Assembly (NCBI GenBank): GCA_902779315.1
Contig: CACZBC010000006.1
Span: forward strand, 1 to 64,000
DNA from: an uncultured Bacteroidales bacterium
Lineage (GTDB): Bacteria > Bacteroidota > Bacteroidia > Bacteroidales > Bacteroidaceae
Length of the DNA stretch: 64,000 nucleotides
Reading direction: 5' to 3'
Shown here: one piece after another, positions 1 to 8,861 of the stretch
How the letters are laid out: every line of letters begins with the position of its first letter
How positions within the stretch are numbered: the stretch's first letter is position 1
Notes under the pieces: generated by a model
What the model was told of the DNA's origin: nothing
The model's input: only the letters and a program-made list of their open reading frames with translations
Database searches by the model: none
Made by a program: the position numbers and the translations under genes

Positions 1-1
1 G

Positions 2-94
2 GAACATGCCATCGGCATCGTGCCGTCCGATACAATTAAGATGAGCTACTTCAAGAAGCTCAAATATCATTTAGGTAACACAATTGATTTCTGA
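2..94 (+). CDS. C-terminal end of an unidentified protein (partial)
   Basis: An open frame enters from the left edge and stops at TGA 92-94. The 30 visible residues read EHAIGIVPSDTIKMSYF followed by a Lys-rich stretch ending in GNTIDF. I do not recognise the family. It converges on alaS and shares the hairpin at 127-158 as a possible bidirectional terminator. It could be the tail of a peptidase or other housekeeping protein, but too little is visible to say. Confidence 0.6.
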   Translation, partial: EHAIGIVPSDTIKMSYFKKLKYHLGNTIDF

Positions 95-126
95 GGAAGG
101 CATCAAAAGTAATACTTCCCAAAAAA

Positions 127-158
127 GAAGCACCCAAACGACCAGATTTGAGTGCTTC
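127..158 (-). terminator. Intrinsic terminator between converging genes
   Basis: An approximately 12-bp stem (gaagcacccaaa pairing with tttgagtgcttc) has a short loop. On the minus strand the one non-Watson-Crick pair is a G-U wobble and the stem is followed by a run of T, so it best serves alaS. On the plus strand it also has a T run and could end the partial upstream gene. Confidence 0.75.
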
Positions 159-176
159 CTTTTTTATGTTATGCTT

Positions 177-2798
177 TTATGCCGTGAGAAGCTCAATTAA
201 TTTCTCTACGGCGGCATGTATTCCTTCGGTGTTCTTACCACCAGCTGTGGCGAAGTGAGGCTGGCCGCCACCACCACCTTGCATCAGTTGAGCAGCCTCG
301 CGAATGTTCTTGCCGACATTCACACCTGCTGCGACGGCACTATCCGAAGCAGCCGCTGTGAGCAAAGGCTTGCCGCCAGCAACGGAACCAATCACTACGA
401 TACTGTTCTCCACCTCTGCCCGAAGTTGGAAAGCTATGTCCTTAACAAACTCAGGACCAAGTGGCGTGATAGCTTTCAAGACCTTGAAGCCGTTGATCTC
501 TTCCTGTTTTGCGAGCATTTCCTTCTTGAGGTCTGCAGCCTTTTCACGCATGACATCTTCCACTTGTTTCTTGAGGTCGGCATTATCGCTGATTGCCTTC
601 TGGATGGTTCCAACCAAGTCGGGAGCATTGTTGAAGAGTGCTCTGAGACCTGTTATCATGTCCTGCAACTTGTCCATCTGCTCTTCAACTGCCTTGCCGG
701 TAATGGCTTCGATACGACGCACACCAGCAGCAATACTGCTTTCCGACACGATGCGAACCATACCGATGCAGCCTGTACTGCTTGCATGACAACCGCCACA
801 GAACTCGACACTCGTGCCGAACTGGATGACGCGAACTTTGTCTCCATACTTCTCACCAAAGAGAGCAATGGCTCCGAGCTTCTTCGCTTCCTCGATTGGA
901 GTGTCGCGATATTCCTGAAGAGGCAGGTTCTGACGGATGCGTTCATTAACCAAATGCTCCACTTCGCGCAGTTGTTCGGGCGTAACCTTCTCGAAATGAG
1001 AGAAGTCGAAGCGCAGGTAATCGGGTGTTACGAGCGAGCCTTTTTGCTCAACATGATTGCCGAGAACCTCTTTGAGGGCTTCGTCGAGGAGGTGCGTACA
1101 AGTGTGATTTGCCTCGATAGCACGGCGACGTTCCACATCCACACAAGCCATGAACTCGGCTTCGGGATTGCTCGGGATGCGCTCCAGCAAGTGAACACTC
1201 ACGCCATTCTCTTTCTTGGTGTCAATCACCTTGATGGTCTCCTGCTCGTTACAGATGACGCCAGAGTCGCCAACCTCGCCACCCATCTCTCCGTAGAAAG
1301 GTGTCTGGTCGAAGATTGCCTCGTAAACGACGCCCTTCTTCTGCTTGACCTCGCGATATTTAACAATGTGGCAAGTGTATTCCGTGTAGTCGTAACCCAC
1401 GAACTTCTGTTCCAACTGATCGCTGATAACGACCCAATCTCCTGCCTCAACTTGGGCAGCATTACGGGCGCGCTCTTTCTGCTTCTGCATTTCGGCGTTG
1501 AATCCGACTTCGTCAACAGTGAGACCATTCTCGCGACAAATCAGTTCGGTGAGGTCGAGAGGGAATCCATAAGTGTCGAAGAGCGTGAAAGCCTTCTCGC
1601 CGGCAATGCCTGTCTGACCTGCAGCCTTTGCCTCCTTCATCACGCCATCCAGCAGTTTGATGCCGGTTTCGAGTGTGCGGAGGAAACTTTCCTCCTCTTC
1701 CTTCATCACTTTCGTAATGAGTTCTTTCTGGCCCTCGAGTTCCGGATAGGTTGCTCCCATTTCCTGAATGAGGACGGGCAAGAGGCGATAGATGAAGGCT
1801 TCCTTCTGTCCAAGGAAGGTATAGGCGTAGCGAACGGCACGACGAAGGATTCGACGGATGACATAACCTGCTTTCGCATTACCAGGAAGCTGACCGTCTG
1901 CGATGGAGAAAGCTATGGTGCGAAGGTGGTCGGCCACAACTCTCATAGCCACATCGATGTCCTCCTTCTCGCCATAACGGAAACCGCTGAGGTCGCCGAT
2001 GGCTTTGATGATGGGCTGGAAGACGTCTGTATCGTAGTTGGACTGCTTGCCCTGAATGGCGCGAACCAGTCGTTCGAAGCCCATTCCAGTGTCGATCACA
2101 TTCATTCCAAGGGGTTCGAGATGTCCGTCGGCCTTGCGTTCATACTGCATGAAGACGATGTTCCAGATCTCGATGACCTGCGGATCATCCTTGTTGACGA
2201 GTTCCCTTCCAGGCACTTTAGCCTTTTCCTCAGCCGAACGACTGTCGAGATGAATCTCGGAGCAAGGTCCGCAAGGACCCGTATCACCCATTTCCCAGAA
2301 GTTGTCATGCTTGTTACCATTAATGATATGGTCAGCAGGAACATGCTTCAACCAATAGCCTGCAGCCTCATCATCGCGAACGAGATTCTCTTCAGGACTG
2401 CCCTCGAAGACCGTCACATAGAGGTCCTTGGGGTCGAGCTTCAGTACATCCACGAGGTATTCCCAAGCCATATCGATGGCTCCCTCCTTGAAATAGTCGC
2501 CAAATGACCAGTTTCCGAGCATCTCGAACATGGTGTGGTGATAGGTATCATGCCCCACTTCCTCCAGGTCATTATGCTTTCCACTCACTCGCAGACACTT
2601 CTGCGAGTCTGCACGTCGGCGGGGTTCCGGGTCGCGAGTGCCAAGTATGATATCCTTCCACTGGTTCATACCTGCATTGGTGAACATCAGGGTCGGGTCG
2701 TCTTTCACAACCATCGGAGCAGAAGGGACGATTTTGTGTCCCTTAGACTCGAAGTATTTCAGGAACGAGTCGCGTATCTCATTTGCTGTCATAGCCAT
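177..2798 (-). CDS. alaS: Alanyl-tRNA synthetase
   Basis: Charges tRNA-Ala in the cytoplasm and edits mischarged Ser/Gly. The 873 residues match the full bacterial length (about 875). Visible parts in order: class II catalytic core with the [17 protein letters not shown] block near residues 87-103 and [13 protein letters not shown] near 171-183; an editing domain with zinc ligands H565/H569 and the CGGCH cluster at 667-671; and a C-terminal DHHA1-like domain ending in the Gly-rich [14 protein letters not shown] segment. The start gives [10 protein letters not shown], which fits the family N-terminus; the third residue is an equally possible Met. It is transcribed leftward from a promoter interleaved with that of the divergent MerR gene. 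No anomalies seen. Confidence 0.98.
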   Translation of the reverse strand: MAMTANEIRDSFLKYFESKGHKIVPSAPMVVKDDPTLMFTNAGMNQWKDIILGTRDPEPRRRADSQKCLRVSGKHNDLEEVGHDTYHHTMFEMLGNWSFGDYFKEGAIDMAWEYLVDVLKLDPKDLYVTVFEGSPEENLVRDDEAAGYWLKHVPADHIINGNKHDNFWEMGDTGPCGPCSEIHLDSRSAEEKAKVPGRELVNKDDPQVIEIWNIVFMQYERKADGHLEPLGMNVIDTGMGFERLVRAIQGKQSNYDTDVFQPIIKAIGDLSGFRYGEKEDIDVAMRVVADHLRTIAFSIADGQLPGNAKAGYVIRRILRRAVRYAYTFLGQKEAFIYRLLPVLIQEMGATYPELEGQKELITKVMKEEEESFLRTLETGIKLLDGVMKEAKAAGQTGIAGEKAFTLFDTYGFPLDLTELICRENGLTVDEVGFNAEMQKQKERARNAAQVEAGDWVVISDQLEQKFVGYDYTEYTCHIVKYREVKQKKGVVYEAIFDQTPFYGEMGGEVGDSGVICNEQETIKVIDTKKENGVSVHLLERIPSNPEAEFMACVDVERRRAIEANHTCTHLLDEALKEVLGNHVEQKGSLVTPDYLRFDFSHFEKVTPEQLREVEHLVNERIRQNLPLQEYRDTPIEEAKKLGAIALFGEKYGDKVRVIQFGTSVEFCGGCHASSTGCIGMVRIVSESSIAAGVRRIEAITGKAVEEQMDKLQDMITGLRALFNNAPDLVGTIQKAISDNADLKKQVEDVMREKAADLKKEMLAKQEEINGFKVLKAITPLGPEFVKDIAFQLRAEVENSIVVIGSVAGGKPLLTAAASDSAVAAGVNVGKNIREAAQLMQGGGGGQPHFATAGGKNTEGIHAAVEKLIELLTA

Positions 2799-2835
2799 AA
2801 ATATTATGTTTCTTTGTTAATCTTTTCCGAAAATT

Positions 2836-2867
2836 TTTGCAAAGATAAAATGTTTTGTGTACTTTTG
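2836..2867 (+). promoter_or_regulatory. Promoter of the MerR-family gene
   Basis: TTTG at 2836-2839 and TACTTTTG at 2860-2867 are separated by 20 bp, the Bacteroidetes sigma-ABfr arrangement. The start codon of the MerR gene follows 38 bp later. The -33 box of each promoter abuts the -7 box of the other. Confidence 0.8.
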
Positions 2868-2871
2868 CAAA
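2840..2871 (-). promoter_or_regulatory. Promoter of alaS
   Basis: On the minus strand, TATCTTTG (plus-strand 2840-2847) is the Bacteroidetes -7 box and TTTG (plus-strand 2868-2871) the -33 box, with exactly 20 bp between. It lies about 40 bp upstream of the alaS start and interlocks with the oppositely directed promoter at 2836-2867. Confidence 0.8.
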
Positions 2872-2905
2872 GAAAAACGAGCTAAAAGGTCTTTAATCGA
2901 GCATT

Positions 2906-3250
2906 ATGGTATACAATCCGAACAAAGAGCTTAAGAAATACTATAGTATTTCGGAAGTAGCAGAGGAATTTAACGTAGCAGAGTCGTTGTTGCGTTTCTG
3001 GGAAAGAGAGTTCCCCAACATCAACCCCAAAAAGGGCAATCGAGGTGTCCGCCAATACACTAAGGAGGACATCGACGAGGTGCGCCTCGTCTACAACCTG
3101 CTCAAAGTTCGCGGCATAAAAATTGCAGTTGCCAGAGAGATTCTGAGCAAGAACAAGAAGGCGGCCAGCGACGCTTCGGAAATCATAGACCGCCTTCAAA
3201 GTATCAAGGCCGAGTTGCAGGAAATCAGTCGCGAACTGAAGGAACTCTGA
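2906..3250 (+). CDS. MerR-family transcriptional regulator
   Basis: A 114-residue DNA-binding protein. The N-terminal half is a MerR-type winged helix (YYSISEVAEEFNVAESLLRFWEREF near residues 12-32, in pieces YYSISEVAEE and LLRFWEREFP, then RQYTKEDIDEV). The C-terminal third (about residues 80-114) is a short helix rich in Lys, Glu and Leu that could dimerise; there is no effector domain or Cys cluster, so it is not a metal sensor of the classic kind. It is divergent from alaS with 107 bp between starts, and the overlapping promoters mean it could repress itself and alaS, which is inference. A 22-bp tandem array begins 11 bp after its stop. Confidence 0.9.
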   Translation: MVYNPNKELKKYYSISEVAEEFNVAESLLRFWEREFPNINPKKGNRGVRQYTKEDIDEVRLVYNLLKVRGIKIAVAREILSKNKKAASDASEIIDRLQSIKAELQEISRELKEL

Positions 3251-3261
3251 ACGACTACTGC

Positions 3262-3379
3262 GACGATGGCAATCGTATAGTGTTACGTTTGCAATCGTAT
3301 AGTGTGACGTTTGGGATTTACTAGTGTGAAGTTTGCAATTTACTAGTGTGAAGTTTGCAATTTACTAGTGTGAAGTTTG
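3262..3379 (+). repeat. 22-bp tandem array A (5 units plus partial)
   Basis: Five contiguous 22-bp units (3262, 3284, 3306, 3328, 3350) and a partial sixth. Each begins with a near-constant half, such as GAAGTTTGCAA or GACGATGGCAA, and ends with a variable half. The first two units end TCGTATAGTGT and the next three end TTTACTAGTGT. There are no spacers between units. The array is noncoding and lies between the MerR gene and the tRNA region. The same unit family recurs at nine other loci in the window. Confidence 0.95.
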
Positions 3380-3408
3380 ACAACTACTCTGCCCACATCT
3401 GAAACAAG

Positions 3409-3440
3409 AAAAAGCGAAGTCATTCCGACCTCGCTTTTTT
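3409..3440 (-). terminator. Intrinsic terminator at the end of the tRNA-Val repeat region
   Basis: AAAAAGCGA pairs with TCGCTTTTT around a loop of about 13 bases, with T runs on both strands. It follows, on the minus strand, the second tRNA 3'-end remnant and precedes array A, so it closes the leftward tRNA transcript; it could also act on the MerR transcript. Confidence 0.65.
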
Positions 3441-3441
3441 C

Positions 3442-3551
3442 GTGGGCGCTGAGGGATTCGTTCCGGCTTTGCCGCCTGACCGTAGGGAAGAACTCCCGAC
3501 CCTCTAATACGAAAAAAGGAGCAGAACTTCTGAATCTTACTCCTTTTTCTT
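3442..3551 (-). repeat. Second tandem remnant of the tRNA-Val 3' end (110 bp)
   Basis: Copy of the 110-bp unit containing the last part of tRNA-Val. Read on the minus strand it has the variable loop, T-stem and acceptor 3' strand, but the T-loop TTC-GAAT is split by about 30 bases that start TTCCCTACGG and end GCCGGAAC. The flanking terminator-like block (GGAG...CTCC with T runs) is also duplicated. It lacks the 5' half and anticodon, so it cannot be a tRNA. Confidence 0.85.
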
Positions 3552-3661
3552 GTGGGCGCTGAGGGATTCGTTCCGGCTTGCCGCCTGACCGTAGGGAAGA
3601 ACCCTCGACCCTCTTATACGAAAAAAGGAGCAGGACTTCTGAATCTTACTCCTTTTTCTTT
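3552..3661 (-). repeat. First tandem remnant of the tRNA-Val 3' end (110 bp)
   Basis: Directly adjoins the real tRNA. It is nearly identical to the copy at 3442-3551 and in the same 110-bp register. The T-stem GAGGG/CCCTC is perfect, and the T-loop carries a 29-base insertion with TTCC and GGAA at its ends. Any reading frame across this block is an artefact of the tRNA sequence. Confidence 0.85.
3622..3657 (-). terminator. Terminator of tRNA-Val
   Basis: AAAAAGGAG at 3622-3630 pairs with CTCCTTTTT at 3649-3657 immediately after the 3' end of the tRNA gene on the minus strand, followed by a T run. The same hairpin is present one repeat period (110 bp) to the left. Confidence 0.75.
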
Positions 3662-3662
3662 G

Positions 3663-3737
3663 TGGGCGCTGAGGGATTCGAACCCCCGACCCTCTGCTTG
3701 TAAGGCAGACGCTCTGAACCAGCTGAGCTAAGCGCCC
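3663..3737 (-). tRNA. tRNA-Val (anticodon TAC)
   Basis: The minus strand folds as a cloverleaf of 75 bases. The acceptor stem is GGGCGCT/AGCGCCC with discriminator A, the D-arm contains AGCTCAGCTGGTTCAGA, the anticodon arm is CTGCC-TTACAAG-CAG giving anticodon TAC, and the T-arm has TTCGAAT. CCA is not encoded. It is followed on its own strand by a terminator and two remnants of its 3' part. Confidence 0.95.
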
Positions 3738-3854
3738 TAAAGAACCGCTTTCTTTCGAAAAGCGCTGCAAAGGTACGACAATCCCCCGATTCCTGCAAGT
3801 TTTTCGCCAAAAAAGTTTAACAGAAAAGCACGAAGAGTTAATAAAAGAAGAATT

Positions 3855-3882
3855 TCTAAACTCTAAACTCTAAACTCTAAAC
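3855..3882 (+). repeat. Heptamer repeat (TCTAAAC)x4 in the promoter of the DUF2723 gene
   Basis: Four perfect copies of TCTAAAC end nine bases before the -7 box TACCTTTG at 3892. The expected -33 position falls inside the repeat, where no TTTG is present. Confidence 0.85.
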
Positions 3883-3891
3883 TTTTTTTCG

Positions 3892-3899
3892 TACCTTTG
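3892..3899 (+). promoter_or_regulatory. -7 box upstream of the DUF2723 gene
   Basis: TACCTTTG lies 38 bp upstream of the start codon. There is no convincing -33 element because that region is occupied by a heptamer repeat. Confidence 0.6.
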
Positions 3900-3937
3900 C
3901 ACGGAATTTACACATCTTATATTTATAAGGAAGCGAA

Positions 3938-6900
3938 ATGAAGCATTTCAGACTTATCGACAACCTGATGGGGTGGCTCACCTTCGCCATCGCTGCATTC
4001 GTCTATTGCAGCACGGTCGAACCTACCGCCAGTTTCTGGGACTGCCCCGAGTTTATCACAACCGCATACAAGCTTGAAGTAGGTCACCCGCCTGGGGCAC
4101 CTTTCTTCATGCTTACTGCCAACCTGTTCACCCAGTTTGTGAGCGATCCGACGAAAGTCGCGCTGATGGTCAACATGATGAGTGCCCTGTTCAGCGCAGC
4201 CTGCATCATGTTCCTCTTCTGGAGCATCAGTCATCTCACGAGGAAACTGATTGGAGAGAACGGAAGAGTGCAGAATCTGGCCCAACTCATAACGGTCGAG
4301 GCAAGCGCTTTGACTGGAGCTCTGGTCTATACCTTCAGCGACACCTTCTGGTTCAGCGCAGTCGAAGGCGAGGTTTATGCTTACAGCAGCCTCTTCACGG
4401 CAGTCGTCTTCTGGTTGATGCTCAAGTGGGAAGACCACGCAGACGAGCCTAGAAGCGACCGTTGGCTCATCCTCATCGCCTATCTGACTGGCCTGAGCAT
4501 CGGCGTTCACCTGTTGAACCTGCTCTGTCTGCCAGCCCTCGTCCTCATCTTCTATTATAGAAAGGTGAAGAATGCCACAATGAAAGGCGCGCTCTTCTGG
4601 TTGGCCGGAAGCGCTCTCCTCATTTGTGCCGTACTTTATGGCATCGTTCCAGGCATCGTGAAGGTTGGCGGTTGGTTCGAACTTCTCTTTGTGAACACCC
4701 TGAATATGCCTTTCAATACAGGCGTTATCGTGTATATCGCCCTGCTGGTCGGCATTGTGCTTTGGAGCATCTGGGAAACCGTCAAGCAGAAGAGCCGCAA
4801 CCGTATGACACTCTCCTACCTGCTGAGTGTGGGCATGTTGGGCATTCCATTCTACGGTTATGGCTGGAAGAGTATCGTCTTTGGCATAGTCGTACTGGCT
4901 CTGCTCTACCTTGCTCTTCGTTGGAAGAAAGAGGGCAAGCCCCTCATCTCAGCCCGACTGATGAACACTTCGCTGCTCTGCATGCTCATGATCATGATTG
5001 GCTACAGTTCTTATGCCGTGATTGTCATCCGCAGTTCAGCTAATACACCAATGGATCAGAACTCGCCCGAAGACATCTTCACCTTGGGAACTTACCTGAG
5101 TCGAGAGCAATACGGCGACCGTCCCCTGCTCTACGGACCCGCCTACACCAGCCAAGTCCTGCTCAAACCCGACGGAAACTATTGCGTTCCAGTCAGCAAG
5201 CAAGGCGCTCCCGTCTATCAAAGAAAGGAAAAGCAAGATGCTGAAAACGAGCCCGATCGCTATGAACTTCAGCGCTACAAGACAGATTATGTCTACCAGC
5301 AGAACATGTTCTTCCCCCGTATGTACAGCGAGCAATATGCCAGCGCTTACGAAAGCTGGATGGGAGGCGTAAAGGGAACCGTCAAGACCTATGACCGTTG
5401 CGGCGAAATGGTGCAGATAAAGACACCGACGCAACTCGAGAACCTTCGCTTCTTCCTCAGCTATCAAGTCAATTTCATGTATTGGCGCTACTTCATGTGG
5501 AACTTTGCAGGCCGACAGAACGACCTCCAAGGCAACGGAGAATGGGAGCACGGAAACTGGATAACGGGCATTCCCTTCCTCGACAACATGCGTCTTGGCG
5601 ACCAAAGCAAACTGCCAAGCGAACTCCGCGAGAACAAGGGCCACAACGTCTTCTACTGCTTGCCGCTCTTGCTCGGCCTGATAGGTCTGCTCTGGCAACT
5701 CTTCAAGAACGACGAGAAGACCAGAAACGGCGAAGGCGAGAAGCAGTTCGGAATCGTCTTCTTCCTCTTCTTCATGACGGGTCTCGCCATCGTGCTCTAC
5801 CTCAACCAAACGCCGATGCAGCCTCGCGAACGTGACTACGCTTACGCAGGCTCGTTCTACGCTTATTCCATTTGGGTGGGTCTCGGCGTCGCAGGCATCG
5901 CCTACTATCTGCAGAAACTGCTCAAGAACGAGATGGTTTGCGCAATCCTCTGCTGCCTATGCGTGCTTGTGCCAATTCAGATGGCTGGTCAGAACTGGGA
6001 CGATCACGACCGAAGCGGACGCTATACTTGTCGCGACTTTGGCCGCAACTACCTCGAATCTTTGTCGAAAGGCGACTTCCCCATCATCTACACGAACGGC
6101 GACAACGACACCTTCCCTCTCTGGTACGCCCAAGAGACAGAAGGTTTCCGTACAGATGCTCGTGTCTGCAACCTCTCTTATCTGCAGACCGACTGGTATA
6201 TCGACCAGATGAAACGTCCTGCCTACGATTCCCCAGCCGTTCCCATACATTGGAGCCGCTTGCAATATGTGGCAGGAACTCGCGAAGGCCTCAGCGTTCG
6301 TCCAGGCACTTTGGAACGTCTCATCGAGTCCTACAAGGACGATCCTGAGACACTTCACAACATTCTTGGCGACAATCCGTTTGAGCTCTCCAGCATTATG
6401 GACAATTGGATTCTCAGCGACAACCCAGAACTTCGCTTCATCCCAACTGACAGCATCGTCATCACCATTGACAAGGAAGCCGTTCGTCGCAGTGGAATGA
6501 TGATGGCTGGCGACAGCATCCCAGACGAGATGCACATCAGCCTAAAGGGCAAACGGGCTGTCTACAAGAGCGAACTGATGATGTACGAGATGATCCAACA
6601 ATGCAATTGGGAGCGTCCTCTCTACATGGCTATGACCGTCGGTTCTGAGAACAGAGCCAGCGTTCAGGACTATTTCGTTCAGGAAGGACTTGTCTATCGC
6701 ATCACTCCCTTCAATACGAAGAAGAGCGGCAAAGACATCGATACAGAGAAGATGTACGAGAACCTGATGACGCGCTTTGCTTTCGGAGGCATCGACAAAC
6801 CAGGACTCTACCTCGACGAGACTGTTATGCGCATGTGCAACACACATCGACGCATCTTCTCGCAACTTGCTTCCCGACTGGTTCAGGAAGGTAAACTCGA

Positions 6901-7324
6901 CAAGGCCGAAAAGGTTGTGACCAAGGCAGAGCAAGCAATTCCCCCAACCACTGTACCTCACAGCTATAGTGGTGGTTCGCTCGAGTTGGCTCGCGTTTGG
7001 AACACTCTTGGCAAGAAGAAGGAAGCAATCGACATTGCTTATCCCATAGCTGTTCAGGCAACCGAGTATCTCGACTGGTACATCAGTCTTCCCGACAAGA
7101 TCCTGCTCACCAACGAGAAGGAGTGCATGTACTATCTCTATCAGATGCACGCAGCAGTAGGCATTCTGCAGAGCGCTGGCAGTTCCAAGGCAATGGAACT
7201 CAGCCAGAAGCTCGACCTCTACAACCAACTCATCCAAAACCGCCTCTACAGGTCCTTCGGCATGAGCAATCAGGTTGAAGAGGCAGAAGAGGAAGAGGAG
7301 CTCCTCGAAGAAGATTCCCTGTAA
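3938..7324 (+). CDS. DUF2723 family membrane protein (GT-C-like, putative protein O-glycosyltransferase)
   Basis: A 1128-residue inner-membrane protein. The N-terminal 70 residues match the DUF2723 signature (CSTVEPTASFWDCPEFI, then KLEVGHPPGAPFFML). About a dozen hydrophobic segments follow across residues 1-670, with a soluble loop at roughly 385-550. The last 450 residues are soluble and probably periplasmic, with TPR-like helices near 935-1080 and a strongly acidic end (EEAEEEEELLEEDSL). Members of this Bacteroidetes family resemble GT-C enzymes such as protein O-mannosyltransferases; the reaction is inferred from family, and no donor or acceptor is visible here. Its stop overlaps the start of the deacetylase gene by one base, so the two are co-transcribed. 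Confidence 0.85.
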   Translation: MKHFRLIDNLMGWLTFAIAAFVYCSTVEPTASFWDCPEFITTAYKLEVGHPPGAPFFMLTANLFTQFVSDPTKVALMVNMMSALFSAACIMFLFWSISHLTRKLIGENGRVQNLAQLITVEASALTGALVYTFSDTFWFSAVEGEVYAYSSLFTAVVFWLMLKWEDHADEPRSDRWLILIAYLTGLSIGVHLLNLLCLPALVLIFYYRKVKNATMKGALFWLAGSALLICAVLYGIVPGIVKVGGWFELLFVNTLNMPFNTGVIVYIALLVGIVLWSIWETVKQKSRNRMTLSYLLSVGMLGIPFYGYGWKSIVFGIVVLALLYLALRWKKEGKPLISARLMNTSLLCMLMIMIGYSSYAVIVIRSSANTPMDQNSPEDIFTLGTYLSREQYGDRPLLYGPAYTSQVLLKPDGNYCVPVSKQGAPVYQRKEKQDAENEPDRYELQRYKTDYVYQQNMFFPRMYSEQYASAYESWMGGVKGTVKTYDRCGEMVQIKTPTQLENLRFFLSYQVNFMYWRYFMWNFAGRQNDLQGNGEWEHGNWITGIPFLDNMRLGDQSKLPSELRENKGHNVFYCLPLLLGLIGLLWQLFKNDEKTRNGEGEKQFGIVFFLFFMTGLAIVLYLNQTPMQPRERDYAYAGSFYAYSIWVGLGVAGIAYYLQKLLKNEMVCAILCCLCVLVPIQMAGQNWDDHDRSGRYTCRDFGRNYLESLSKGDFPIIYTNGDNDTFPLWYAQETEGFRTDARVCNLSYLQTDWYIDQMKRPAYDSPAVPIHWSRLQYVAGTREGLSVRPGTLERLIESYKDDPETLHNILGDNPFELSSIMDNWILSDNPELRFIPTDSIVITIDKEAVRRSGMMMAGDSIPDEMHISLKGKRAVYKSELMMYEMIQQCNWERPLYMAMTVGSENRASVQDYFVQEGLVYRITPFNTKKSGKDIDTEKMYENLMTRFAFGGIDKPGLYLDETVMRMCNTHRRIFSQLASRLVQEGKLDKAEKVVTKAEQAIPPTTVPHSYSGGSLELARVWNTLGKKKEAIDIAYPIAVQATEYLDWYISLPDKILLTNEKECMYYLYQMHAAVGILQSAGSSKAMELSQKLDLYNQLIQNRLYRSFGMSNQVEEAEEEEELLEEDSL

Positions 7325-7941
7325 TGTTCATCGAGCAACCGCCTAGAATATTCCGTTGGTTCTATCCCCATGCTTTATGGCGGATAGAGCCACACAGGAA
7401 GGCTGTCTACCTAACCTTCGACGACGGCCCCATTCCCGAGGCGACACCCTTCATCCTCGACACCCTCGACCGTTTTGGAGCAAAGGCAACTTTCTTCATG
7501 GTGGGTGACAATGCTGTGAAGTACCCGCATCTGCTCGACGAAGTACGAGTGAGAGGCCATCAGATAGGCAATCACACCTTCAACCATATCTCGGGCTTTC
7601 GCCATCGTCCCTGGACTTATCTTGCCAACATCAAGAAAGCCAACGACATCTTCCACACCAACCTCTTCCGACCTCCACATGGCTGGATCGGGATGGTACA
7701 GTATCGCGTCTTGCGGTACATCGGCATTAAAGTCGTAATGTGGGATGTTGTAACGCGCGATTACAGCCGTCTGCTCACAGCCGAAGACGTGGTGAACAAC
7801 GTAAAACGCTACACCAGAAACGGCAGCATCATCACCCTCCACGACTCGCTCAAAAGCATCGACAAGCTCAAGCACGCCTTGCCCGAGATACTCGCTTGGC
7901 TGAAACAAGAAGGATATGAGTTCGGCATTATTGAACAGTAA
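7324..7941 (+). CDS. Polysaccharide deacetylase (NodB homology domain)
   Basis: A 205-residue carbohydrate esterase family 4-type protein consisting of little more than the NodB domain. Metal-dependent motifs are present: TFDDG at 31-35 (D33 base, D34 metal), HTFNH at 84-88 for the two metal His, RPPHGW near 119, and a late LHDS. It would remove N-acetyl groups from a cell-wall or surface glycan. There is no signal peptide. It overlaps the DUF2723 gene by one base and the QueG-like gene by 26 bases. The coupling to DUF2723 suggests a joint envelope-glycan role, which is inference. Confidence 0.9.
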   Translation: MFIEQPPRIFRWFYPHALWRIEPHRKAVYLTFDDGPIPEATPFILDTLDRFGAKATFFMVGDNAVKYPHLLDEVRVRGHQIGNHTFNHISGFRHRPWTYLANIKKANDIFHTNLFRPPHGWIGMVQYRVLRYIGIKVVMWDVVTRDYSRLLTAEDVVNNVKRYTRNGSIITLHDSLKSIDKLKHALPEILAWLKQEGYEFGIIEQ

Positions 7942-8818
7942 CAACATCAAAGCCCAAGCCCTGCGCTTGGGTTTTGTGGCTTGTGGACTCGCCAAAGCGG
8001 AACCCGTTGACGAGAGTTTTGCTGTTCGGTATCAACGTTGGCTCGACCTTGATTTTTGCGGTGAAATGGACTACATGCGACGAAATGTCGAGATGCGGCT
8101 TCGTCCTGACCTCCTTGTTCCAGGCGTGAAAGCCATCGTCAGTCTCGCCATGAACTTCATGCCCGAGAATCCTCAGCCAGCCATCAGTCTTTATGCTCAA
8201 GGCAAGGACTATCACGAAGTGATGAAGCAAAGAATGCAGGAACTCATGCATGCATGTGGGCTCGAAGGCCGTTGCTTTGTCGATACGGCACCCGTTCTTG
8301 AACGATATTGGGCTTGGAAGAGTGGCATCGGTGTTGTCACTCAGAGCGGCCTTATTTCTGTCCCTGGCTATGGCCCCACCGTCTTCCTCGGAGAACTATT
8401 CTTGACTTCCGAAGCCGACCATTATGATACGCCTCTGCCCCACTCTATGCCAGAAGAGATAGGTTGGACGAAAGTCTGTCCAGCCCTTACTCCAGAGGGG
8501 CTCGATGCACGTCTTTGCATCAGCTATCAAACCATCGAGCATCGAGGTCCCTTGCCCGAAGAACTTGAGCTCAAACGCACCTTCTACGGATGCGATCGAT
8601 GCCTGCGTGCCACACCCCAATTCGCTGAGTCTCAACCTACTGCAGAGCCAGCTTTCCAACCTTCCGAAGCCCTGCAGAAGATGAAAGCCGAAGACTGGGA
8701 AAGCCTCACAGAAGAGCAGTACCGAACACTCTTCAAAGGTTCTGCCGTCAAGCGTGCCAAGTTCGACGGCCTTAAGCGAAACATCGAGCGTTGGCTGAAG
8801 CCGCACAATAAGAAATAA
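7916..8818 (+). CDS. queG: QueG-like epoxyqueuosine reductase homologue with degenerate Fe-S motifs
   Basis: Matches the cobalamin/Fe-S enzyme that reduces epoxyqueuosine to queuosine in tRNA. Retained are the N-terminal DUF1730-like part (residues 1-115), the DTAPVLE block at 123-129 and CISYQTIEHRGPLPEE at 201-216. Lost or altered are the GWIGKNT-type segment (here GVVTQSG), the first four-Cys ferredoxin motif (shrunk to TKVCPALTPEG, leaving only C188) and the last motif (YGCDRCLRATP, where the usual CP is TP). Only four of the usual eight cluster cysteines remain (C188, C201, C226, C229). The 300 residues are slightly short. The frame is intact, so this may be a decaying gene or a changed function. 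Start chosen for its overlap with the upstream gene. Confidence 0.75.
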   Translation: MSSALLNSNNIKAQALRLGFVACGLAKAEPVDESFAVRYQRWLDLDFCGEMDYMRRNVEMRLRPDLLVPGVKAIVSLAMNFMPENPQPAISLYAQGKDYHEVMKQRMQELMHACGLEGRCFVDTAPVLERYWAWKSGIGVVTQSGLISVPGYGPTVFLGELFLTSEADHYDTPLPHSMPEEIGWTKVCPALTPEGLDARLCISYQTIEHRGPLPEELELKRTFYGCDRCLRATPQFAESQPTAEPAFQPSEALQKMKAEDWESLTEEQYRTLFKGSAVKRAKFDGLKRNIERWLKPHNKK

Positions 8819-8861
8819 TACAGGTTCTTCCTCCTTCCAGCGCTAAAACGTCGGTGCAAAA

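Noticed and set aside
216..2507. Long plus-strand frame of 763 codons opposite alaS
   Set aside because: It is the shadow of alaS, which has all conserved motifs; the antisense translation shows no family features.
3262..3379. Possible CRISPR array
   Set aside because: The 22-bp units are contiguous without spacers, units vary internally, and no cas gene is present.
3537..3770. 77-codon minus-strand frame
   Set aside because: It is a translation of tRNA-Val and its remnants, a well-known artefact.
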